From: Candidatus Fermentithermobacillaceae bacterium UBA3951
GTDB taxonomy: Bacteria > Bacillota > Sulfobacillia > Fermentithermobacillales > Fermentithermobacillaceae
Reading direction: 5' to 3'
Assembly: GCA_002385465.1 (NCBI GenBank)
Contig: DGDN01000115.1
Span: 1-6,223 of the forward strand
DNA length: 6,223 nucleotides
In this document: positions 1 to 5,113 of the stretch, in pieces
How the letters are laid out: each line of letters starts with the position of its first letter
Numbering within the stretch: the stretch's first letter is position 1
Program-made: the position numbers and the translations under genes
Notes under the pieces: model-generated
Told to the model about the DNA's origin: nothing
Seen by the model: only the letters and a program-made list of their open reading frames with translations
Databases searched by the model: none

Positions 1-987
1 GTCTTCTTCGGAGGGATCATGGCTCTCCACAGGGGCTTGTCGATCGCGGATATCACCGGTTTCCTCCTCTATGTGGCCTCCTTCTACGAGCCGGTCATAC
101 AGCTTAACCGGATAAACGAATCGCTCCAGCAAGCCCTTGCTGCCGGCGACAGGTACTTCGAGGTGCTCGACTCCATCCCCGAGATCAAGGACCTCCCCGG
201 CGCGGTGGAATTGCCGCAAGTTAAGGGGCACATCGTTTTCGAGGATGTATCGTTCCAATACGGTGATGACGTACCTGTGCTACGCAACATAAACCTTGAG
301 GTACAGCCCGGCCAGATGGTCGCGCTCGTCGGGCCAACAGGCGTGGGCAAGACCACCATGGCCAATCTGATACCCCGGTTCTATGACCCGACGGAAGGCA
401 GGGTCTTGGTGGACGGTGTTGACATAAAGAACGTCAAACTCACCTCGCTCCGCAGGAATATCAGTATGGTCTTGCAGGATGTTTTCTTGTTCAACGGTAC
501 AGTCGCTGAAAACATCGCTTACGGGAGCCCTCACGCCTCAAGGCAGGAGATAGAGGCGGCAGCCAAAATGGCCGGGGCCGACGAGTTTATCCGGGAGCTG
601 CCGAGCGGCTACGATACGCACATCGGCGAGCGAGGAGTACGGCTTTCGGGTGGACAGAAGCAGAGGCTTGCCATAGCAAGGGCTCTCCTCTACAATGCGC
701 CCATCCTAATTCTCGATGAAGCTACGTCTTCGGTTGATACCGAAACCGAGGCAAAGATCAGCACTGCATTGCGCAGGCTCATGGAAGGTCGCACGACGGT
801 GGTTATCGCCCACAGGTTGTCGACAATCCGTAATGCCGACAAGATCGTTGTCCTTAGCGAAGGCGAGATCGTCGAGGAAGGCCGCCATGAGGAACTCCTG
901 GAGAAAGGCGGCCTGTACGCAAGGCTTGTGAAGATCGACGCTGACCCGGCGGGAGCCGGTGGCGAGGTATTGGCAACGGAGCAGTAG
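1..987 (+). CDS. ABC exporter, fused permease/ATPase, 3' part (5' end outside window)
   Basis: This is the C-terminal 328 residues of a membrane-embedded ABC exporter half-transporter of the MsbA/BmrA/multidrug type. The frame is open from the first base, so the ATG at 19 is internal. Counting from the first visible codon, residues about 18-40 look like the last transmembrane helix and its cytoplasmic extension, and the nucleotide-binding domain follows from about 75. All ATPase motifs are intact: Walker A GPTGVGKTT (111-119, Lys117), Q-loop Gln159, signature LSGGQ (215-219), Walker B Asp239 with catalytic Glu240, D-loop SSVD and H-loop His271. The ATP site is therefore canonical, not degenerate. 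Members of this family export drugs, lipids or peptides and work as homo- or heterodimers. The substrate cannot be told from this part. No convincing terminator follows the TAG stop. Confidence 0.95.
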   Translation, partial: VFFGGIMALHRGLSIADITGFLLYVASFYEPVIQLNRINESLQQALAAGDRYFEVLDSIPEIKDLPGAVELPQVKGHIVFEDVSFQYGDDVPVLRNINLEVQPGQMVALVGPTGVGKTTMANLIPRFYDPTEGRVLVDGVDIKNVKLTSLRRNISMVLQDVFLFNGTVAENIAYGSPHASRQEIEAAAKMAGADEFIRELPSGYDTHIGERGVRLSGGQKQRLAIARALLYNAPILILDEATSSVDTETEAKISTALRRLMEGRTTVVIAHRLSTIRNADKIVVLSEGEIVEEGRHEELLEKGGLYARLVKIDADPAGAGGEVLATEQ

Positions 988-1120
988 CTTGGGCGCCGTA
1001 AACGGCCGCTCCTCATGCATGATTCCCACTCTCGATGGGTCTTTGTATCATTTGGGCGCATCCTTAACAAACTACCTCAGGAACCATGAGATGCCATTTC
1101 CAGAAAGCGAGAGTGAAAGA
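988..1120. other. Intergenic gap between ABC gene and DUF378 gene
   Basis: No gene is seen in this 133-base gap. A weak GCCG/CGGC inverted repeat (995-1006) has no T-run after it. TTGTAT (1043-1048) and TAACAA (1065-1070) at 16-base spacing form only a poor promoter candidate. The octamer TTGGGCGC occurs twice (990-997 and 1052-1059), with no evident role. Confidence 0.5.
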
Positions 1121-1345
1121 ATGAGGATGTCGGCTTTGGACTGGATCGCCGCGATACTCACGATTATCGGAGGACTGAATTGGGGCCTTATCGGGTTCGC
1201 AGGCTTTAACCTGGTCTCTTCCATCTTCGGTGAGGGGACTTCGGCCGAGCGCGTCGTCTACTCCCTCGTCGGGTTGGCGGCCCTGTACCAACTCATCCGC
1301 CTCCTGTTCAGAGAGTCTGTAACCGAGAGGGTTGACAGAGAGTAG
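1121..1345 (+). CDS. DUF378 family small membrane protein
   Basis: This 74-residue protein has two predicted membrane helices (about residues 6-26 and 45-63) joined by a short polar loop, with a charged tail. The run ALDWIA followed by GGLNWGLIGF (17-26) is the hallmark of the DUF378 family (YuzA-like proteins of Bacillota), whose function is unknown to me. Length matches the family. The start is uncertain. ATG 1121 places the family's conserved N-terminus at the start of the protein but has only weak purine-rich sequence before it. An in-frame ATG at 1091, seven bases after AGGAA (1079-1083), would add ten mostly polar residues. It lies 133 bases after the ABC gene, on the same strand. Whether the two are co-transcribed cannot be decided, because neither a terminator nor a good promoter is visible between them. 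Confidence 0.85.
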   Translation: MRMSALDWIAAILTIIGGLNWGLIGFAGFNLVSSIFGEGTSAERVVYSLVGLAALYQLIRLLFRESVTERVDRE

Positions 1346-1387
1346 GAGGTCGGGCCTTGTCCTTACGGTGGGACTGAAGACTGGGCA

Positions 1388-1511
1388 AAGGGAAGAAGGG
1401 GGCAGGTCTCTGGCCTAACCCATGGCGCTTCTACCTTAGCGTCTATGCGTGGTTCCTCGCAAAAGTTTCGGTTAGGCCTTCGGCCTGCCCTCTCCTGCGA
1501 TTCCTTCCCTT
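1388..1511 (+). repeat. Nested imperfect inverted repeat (large hairpin) between convergent genes
   Basis: Paired arms are nested in the convergent gap. GGCCTAACC (1412-1420) matches GGTTAGGCC (1470-1478) over nine pairs. Outside a three-by-three internal loop, 1397-1408 pairs with 1482-1493, including GGGCAGG (1400-1406) with CCTGCCC (1484-1490). AAGGGAAG (1388-1395) is the reverse complement of CTTCCCTT (1504-1511), although its last bases can instead pair at 1495-1496. Inside the loop, 1420-1424 can pair with 1448-1452 and CGCT (1426-1429) with AGCG (1438-1441). The pairs 1399-1491, 1407-1483 and 1423-1449 are G-U only if the plus strand is the RNA; on the minus strand they become A-C mismatches. 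That favours a plus-strand RNA, perhaps the 3' end of the DUF378 transcript. Neither strand has a good terminal T-run, so a plain intrinsic terminator is not clear. A short alternative hairpin AGGCC/GGCCT (1474-1486) with CTTTT eight bases beyond on the minus strand could weakly end the proline operon. Confidence 0.6.
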
Positions 1512-1519
1512 CAGTTTCC

Positions 1520-2767
1520 TTACCGCACCTGGCCGGAGCCTTCTACCAAGTATTTGAACGTAACCATCTCTCTCAGGCCCACCGGGCCCCTGGCATGGAG
1601 CTTCTGGGTGGAGATGCCGATTTCGCCGCCAAAACCGAACTCCATCCCGTCTGTGAATCTTGTGCTGGCGTTCCAGTACACGCAGGCCGCGTCGACCTCC
1701 GCCTGAAACCGTCTTGCAGCCTCTCCGTTTTGGGTGACTATGGCTTCCGAATGGCCGGTCCCGTGCCTGGCGACGTGGCGTGTCGCCTCCTCAAGATCAT
1801 CTACGACCTTGATGGCCAGGGTGAGGCTGAGGTATTCCCTGCCCCAATCGTCGTCGTTAGCCGGACTGACCCACGGAACGTTCGACGCTGTCTCCCTGCA
1901 ACCGCGGATCTCGACGCCCATGTGCCTGAGGCGTTCGCAGACGGCCGGAAGGAACCTACTCGCCACATCCCTGTCCACCAAGACCGTCTCGACCGCGTTG
2001 CACACAGACGGGTTCTGGCACTTGGCGTTCAGGATTATCGACGTAGCCATGTCGAGATCGGCGTCGCAGTGGACGTATATGTGGCAGTTACCGACTCCTG
2101 TTTCCAAGACGGGGACGGAAGCCTCCTCGACCACGGTTTTTATGAGCCCGGACCCGCCGCGAGGTACCAAGAGATCTATGTGGCCCCGGGCGTGCAGCAT
2201 TGCCCGGACACAGGCCCTCCCGGCAGTATCGAGGTATATGACAGAATCCTTCGGGAACCCGACATGTTCCAGTCCCCTGTGGAGAGCCGAAACAATTGCC
2301 AGGTTGGTGAGACGGCTCTCGCTCCCGCCCTTCAGGATGGCAGCGCTTCCCGATTTGAGACAGATAGACGCAGCATCAGATGTGACATTGGGACGGGACT
2401 CATAGATAACACCGACTACGCCAAAAGGCACAGAGACCTTCCTTATCTGCAGGCCGTTGGGACGCTCGAAAACGTCAAGTACTCGACCTACCGGGTCGGG
2501 GAGGGCGGCCAGGGCACGGATTCCCCCGGCCATGTCCCTTACCTTGGATGCCGACAGGGTGAGGCGTGAAACGAACGCCGCCGGATAGCCCGACGAACGC
2601 GCGACGGCGACGTCTTCTTCGTTTGCCTCGAGGATACTTGAGGCAGATGATTCAAGCGCCTGAGCCATGGCAACGAGTGCTCCGTCCTTTGCGGTAGAGC
2701 TTGCCGTAGCCAAGAAGCCCGCCGCCTTACGGGCCCTCTGAGCGGCTTCGCGGACCGCAGGTTCCAT
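1520..2767 (-). CDS. proA: Gamma-glutamyl phosphate reductase (glutamate-5-semialdehyde dehydrogenase)
   Basis: ProA carries out the second step of proline synthesis: NADPH-dependent reduction of gamma-glutamyl phosphate to glutamate-5-semialdehyde, which cyclises to pyrroline-5-carboxylate. The 415 residues match the usual length of about 415-420. Family marks include VPFGVVGVIYESRPNVT (113-129), LKGGSE (145-150), ETGVGNCHIYV (222-232), and QNPSVCNAVET (251-261), which carries the catalytic cysteine Cys256. The C-terminal FGFGGEIGISTQKLHARGP (377-395) is also intact. The chosen start, ATG 2767, has GGAGGG (2775-2780, minus strand) seven bases before it and begins two bases after the stop of the fused proC-proB gene. 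An in-frame ATG at 2782 would add five residues but overlaps the upstream gene and its own Shine-Dalgarno is worse. The tight spacing implies co-transcription and translational coupling with the kinase whose labile product ProA uses. Confidence 0.96.
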   Translation of the reverse strand: MEPAVREAAQRARKAAGFLATASSTAKDGALVAMAQALESSASSILEANEEDVAVARSSGYPAAFVSRLTLSASKVRDMAGGIRALAALPDPVGRVLDVFERPNGLQIRKVSVPFGVVGVIYESRPNVTSDAASICLKSGSAAILKGGSESRLTNLAIVSALHRGLEHVGFPKDSVIYLDTAGRACVRAMLHARGHIDLLVPRGGSGLIKTVVEEASVPVLETGVGNCHIYVHCDADLDMATSIILNAKCQNPSVCNAVETVLVDRDVASRFLPAVCERLRHMGVEIRGCRETASNVPWVSPANDDDWGREYLSLTLAIKVVDDLEEATRHVARHGTGHSEAIVTQNGEAARRFQAEVDAACVYWNASTRFTDGMEFGFGGEIGISTQKLHARGPVGLREMVTFKYLVEGSGQVR

Positions 2768-2769
2768 AC

Positions 2770-4656
2770 TCAGTCCCTCCATCTCATGGCCACCTCCTCT
2801 GTCTGCGACTTAGCCCCCCGGTTAAGAGTCGGATGCTCTTTTTCTCTCCATCTGAAAGCCGTGTCCTCCGCAGGAATGTCACTCCCCGGCCGCCCCTCTC
2901 CTGCAGCTTTTCCCACGGCATCCTCGGGAGCGAAAAATGTCCCTATTTCCTGGCCCGATGCGGCCATAAGCAGCGCGCCGGGTCTGCTCCCGTTGGCGAT
3001 GACCACCGGAATGCCGCTACTCAGGGCCATTTCGGCAGCCCACAGCTTGGTGACCATGCCCCCGGTGCCTACGCGGTTCTCCTGTTCCTCCGAACTTTCC
3101 GGGTCGGTTGTGTGTTGCCCAGGGTCTCCGGCCGAGAGCTCAGGCGAAACCGCCATGGCCACAACCTTTTCATCTACGCGGTTTACTACCCTGAGGAGAC
3201 GCGCGTTGGGGTCCCTCCTTGGGTCCGCGCTGAACAGGCCGTCAGTGTCGGTCAAGATTATGAGGGCTCCGCCCCCTACGAGGGTGGCCACCCGTGCGGA
3301 GAGGGTGTCGTTATCGCCCAGCTTGATCTCGTCGATGGACACGGTGTCGTTTTCATTGATGACCGGCACGATCCGCCTGGCGCACAATTGCTCCAGTGTG
3401 TTGCGGCAGAGCGACGCTCTCTTGGCGATTGTGAAGTCGTCCTTCGTAAGGAGCACTTGGGCTATGGTTAGTCCGTGCTTTTCAAAGAGGGTTTCATATG
3501 TCTGCATGAGTACCGCCTGACCTACTGCCGACAGGACTTGCTTGTCGGTCAGGGTCCCACCGGAGCGGGTGCCGGCGTTGCCATGCCTACCTGCCGATGG
3601 AGCCCGGGAGCTCAGCTTGCCGCGCCCTGCTGCGACGGCGCCCGAAGAAACGAGGATTACTTCTCGCCCCCGAGACATGAGTTCGGCTATCTGGCGGACC
3701 AGTTCCTCAAGGACTTTGATGTTGAGCCCGCCCGATGGGTCGGTCACAGTGGATGAACCTACCTTGACCACTATTCGTTTGGCCCGGAGGAGAAGGTGGC
3801 GGGAAACGCTCTGGGCCATCTCCCGCGACCTCGCTCTGGCGTGCGCCATGGCCTCCTCGACAAGGAGGTCCAGACGCTTGCCTTCGAAGACACGGAGTGC
3901 GGCGGCTGTCGTCCCATTGGGCGACGTGACTTGTCTCACCAGGTCCGAAAGGCTCGTCCGGCTGTCCGCAACCAGCATTCCGGCGCCTGCAAGGGTCTGT
4001 CTTGCCAGTTGTTCGGAGAGGGCTGGGTCCAGCCCCATCCTGGCCCCAGCGGCTGCCATGTCTTGGGCCAGCCTGAAGAAGTACGCGGGGCCGCTTCCGG
4101 AAAGCGCCGTGACCGAATCTAGGTCTTCTTCGCTGACCCAGAATACCTTACCGGTTGCTCCCAGTATGGTCTCTGCCAAGACCTTATGGGCATCGCCGGA
4201 GTCCTTTCCGAGGCTTGCTGCCATCACGCCTTCGCCAACCTGAGCCGGTATGTTGGGCATGCATCTTACGACATGGAACGCGTCTTCTAAGTGTGTTTCG
4301 AGGTGGGCCAGGGGGACGCCCGCCACCACTGATATGAGGAGTTTGGGGACGGAGCCGTCACCGAGGCTTGGGGTTCCTAGAGCATTTCCCACGGCATCCA
4401 GCACATCTGTCACATCCGCAGGCTTGACCGCAAGGATTACCGTATCGGAGAGGTCCAGTAGTTTGGGGATCCCCTGGACCGCCTTCACGCCGTATTGAGA
4501 CGTGAGCCGGCGCAGCCGTTCCTTGTTGGACTTGTTCACAATGACAATCTGCCCGGGCTCCACGATGCCGGCGGCGATAATCCCCCGGATCATCGCTTCC
4601 GCCATATTGCCGGCGCCTATGAACCCTATAGTCCCTACCGGTGTTCTTGCCTTCAT
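2770..4656 (-). CDS. proC-proB: Bifunctional ProC-ProB fusion: pyrroline-5-carboxylate reductase / glutamate 5-kinase
   Basis: This 628-residue cytoplasmic protein joins the last and first enzymes of proline synthesis. Residues 1 to about 279 are a full ProC: Rossmann motif GFIGAGNMAEAM (11-22), CMPNIPAQVGEG (132-143), ALSGSGPAYFF (184-194) and VTSPNGTTAAAL (243-254). Residues about 288-578 are the ProB kinase: KVGSSTVT (298-305), LVSSGAVAAGRG (335-346), INENDTVS (433-440), GDNDTLSARVA (447-457), LTDTDGLF (468-475), GTGGMVTKL (530-538) and GSRPG (556-560). Almost no linker separates them. Compared with ordinary ProB, extra residues appear at about 349-368 and 505-528. The C-terminal PUA domain is absent, replaced by a polar tail of about 50 residues (579-628). 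Start ATG 4656 has GGAGG (4665-4669) eight bases upstream. It is the first gene after the T-box leader. ProB is also made separately in many bacteria, and Met280 could allow that here. I do not recall a characterised ProC-ProB fusion. Confidence 0.95.
   Translation of the reverse strand: MKARTPVGTIGFIGAGNMAEAMIRGIIAAGIVEPGQIVIVNKSNKERLRRLTSQYGVKAVQGIPKLLDLSDTVILAVKPADVTDVLDAVGNALGTPSLGDGSVPKLLISVVAGVPLAHLETHLEDAFHVVRCMPNIPAQVGEGVMAASLGKDSGDAHKVLAETILGATGKVFWVSEEDLDSVTALSGSGPAYFFRLAQDMAAAGARMGLDPALSEQLARQTLAGAGMLVADSRTSLSDLVRQVTSPNGTTAAALRVFEGKRLDLLVEEAMAHARARSREMAQSVSRHLLLRAKRIVVKVGSSTVTDPSGGLNIKVLEELVRQIAELMSRGREVILVSSGAVAAGRGKLSSRAPSAGRHGNAGTRSGGTLTDKQVLSAVGQAVLMQTYETLFEKHGLTIAQVLLTKDDFTIAKRASLCRNTLEQLCARRIVPVINENDTVSIDEIKLGDNDTLSARVATLVGGGALIILTDTDGLFSADPRRDPNARLLRVVNRVDEKVVAMAVSPELSAGDPGQHTTDPESSEEQENRVGTGGMVTKLWAAEMALSSGIPVVIANGSRPGALLMAASGQEIGTFFAPEDAVGKAAGEGRPGSDIPAEDTAFRWREKEHPTLNRGAKSQTEEVAMRWRD
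3817..3832 (-). promoter_or_regulatory. Possible internal ribosome binding site and start for a separate ProB
   Basis: At the domain junction, codon 280 of the fusion is ATG (3819-3817). GAGGT on the minus strand (3832-3828) lies eight bases before it, a usable Shine-Dalgarno and spacing. Initiation there would yield a free 349-residue ProB beginning MAQSVSRH just before the kinase's first strand. The same codons also encode an ordinary ProC C-terminus, so the match may be chance or a remnant of two formerly separate genes. Confidence 0.3.
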
Positions 4657-4664
4657 CTACCATT

Positions 4665-4669
4665 CCTCC
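4665..4669 (-). promoter_or_regulatory. Ribosome binding site of proC-proB
   Basis: GGAGG on the minus strand lies eight bases before ATG 4656. It decides between this start and an out-of-frame ATG seven bases upstream at 4663. The site is downstream of the T-box terminator and is not part of its stem, so control is expected at transcription termination and not by masking of this site. Confidence 0.8.
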
Positions 4670-4684
4670 GACTCCACAGGTACT

Positions 4685-4720
4685 AAAACAAGAACCCTTC
4701 GCCTCTAAGGACGAAGGGTC
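4685..4720 (-). terminator. T-box intrinsic terminator
   Basis: ACCCTTCG (4719-4712) pairs with CGAAGGGT (4701-4694), extended inward by two pairs around a six-base loop, and is followed by TTCTTGTTTT (4694-4685). The 5' arm contains CCCTT, whose CCTT also pairs with AAGG (4738-4735) of the antiterminator, so the two structures exclude each other. The antiterminator's upper hairpin is CGC-GAA-GCG (4728-4720). Uncharged tRNA-Pro should favour the antiterminator and read-through. Confidence 0.9.
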
Positions 4721-4974
4721 GCTTCGCGGTACCACCTTATGTTGGGCAAACATGTTGCCCCACTCGCCGAGTTCAACGGAAGCCCAAGCATCTTTGAGGA
4801 TTCTCAAGGCTCGCGTAAACTCCGTCCCTGATATCGGGTAGACTCCCCGTCAGACTCATCGCCTGAAGGCTCACGGGCGGGTACGAGGTCCCTCTGGGCC
4901 GCCATCTCACCAACCGGAGGCTCTCTGTTTCCTGGGTAGTCCTCTTGTTCCCGGTCAACGCCTTACTATCGGTT
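4685..4974 (-). ncRNA. T-box riboswitch, proline (tRNA-Pro) specific, controlling proC-proB and proA
   Basis: This is the leader RNA of the proline operon. The T-box core AAGGTGGTACCGCG is at 4738-4725; its UGGU would pair with the ACCA end of an uncharged tRNA. Stem I is readable: AAGGC (4964-4960) pairs with GCCTT (4870-4866), followed by a kink-turn pattern (bulge GTT, then GA 4956-4955 opposite GA 4872-4871). Then CGGG (4953-4950) pairs with CCCG (4877-4874), and GAGG (4944-4941) with CCTC (4888-4885). The seven bases left on the 3' side, GTACCCG (4884-4878), form the specifier loop with CCC (4881-4879) in the usual place followed by a purine. CCC codes for proline. AGAGAG (4926-4921) and GGTTGGTGAGA (4915-4905) match the conserved distal part of stem I. 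A stem III hairpin GGGCAA/TTGCCC (4760-4744) precedes the core. The 5' strand of the specifier loop is AACAA instead of the common AGUA. The 5' end is inferred from the promoter. Confidence 0.93.
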
Positions 4975-4980
4975 TGGGTG

Positions 4981-5009
4981 ATTATACTCCGAGAATGCGG
5001 AGCGGACAA
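4981..5009 (-). promoter_or_regulatory. Sigma-A type promoter of the proline operon
   Basis: On the minus strand, TTGTCC (5009-5004) and a perfect TATAAT (4986-4981) are separated by 17 bases. Transcription should start near 4974, a few bases before the 5' strand of T-box stem I. This agreement of position supports both calls. The leader up to ATG 4656 would be about 318 nucleotides. Confidence 0.85.
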
Positions 5010-5113
5010 GGGGGTCAGCGCGAAACCGTCCCCGCGTAACCACAGAAAACGGGTTTACGGCTTAGAGGACTAGAACCTACGGTTTACGAACTATAAGTTG
5101 AGGGGGTGCCATC
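4987..5113. other. Divergent regulatory gap between proline operon and M81 gene
   Basis: This stretch lies between the -10 box of the minus-strand promoter and the M81 start. It contains the -35 region of that promoter, the GGTTTACG direct repeat and the M81 Shine-Dalgarno. No small gene was seen. Confidence 0.6.
5052..5088. repeat. Direct repeat GGTTTACG upstream of the M81 gene
   Basis: The octamer GGTTTACG occurs at 5052-5059 and 5081-5088, 29 bases apart start to start, in the divergent gap between the proline promoter and the M81 gene. It could be paired sites for a regulator or chance. No convincing promoter for the M81 gene was found; TATAAG (5092-5097) has no good -35 partner and would start transcription on top of the Shine-Dalgarno. 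Confidence 0.35.

Noticed and set aside
995..1006. Terminator after the ABC gene
   Set aside because: The stem is only four or five pairs and no T-run follows.
1445..2569. Long plus-strand reading frame (374 codons) opposite proA
   Set aside because: It lies wholly antisense to proA apart from its first 75 bases, matches no family I recognise, has an odd composition rich in Arg, Pro and Cys, and has no Shine-Dalgarno. GC-rich coding DNA commonly gives such antisense shadows.
2768..2782. ProA start at the upstream ATG 2782
   Set aside because: The ATG at 2767 has a strong GGAGGG at seven bases and gives the family's usual length. The upstream ATG would place that Shine-Dalgarno inside the coding region.
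2770..2922. A frameshift hiding a PUA domain at the end of ProB
   Set aside because: Only about 150 bases lie between the end of the kinase core and proA, too few for a PUA domain in any frame.
3542..4243. Plus-strand frame of 233 codons opposite the ProC-ProB gene
   Set aside because: It is low-complexity Ser/Arg/Ala-rich and antisense to conserved coding sequence. It shows no domain.
5069..5097. Promoter for the M81 gene with TATAAG as -10
   Set aside because: The -35 position reads ACTAGA, far from TTGACA, and the predicted start would fall within the Shine-Dalgarno.
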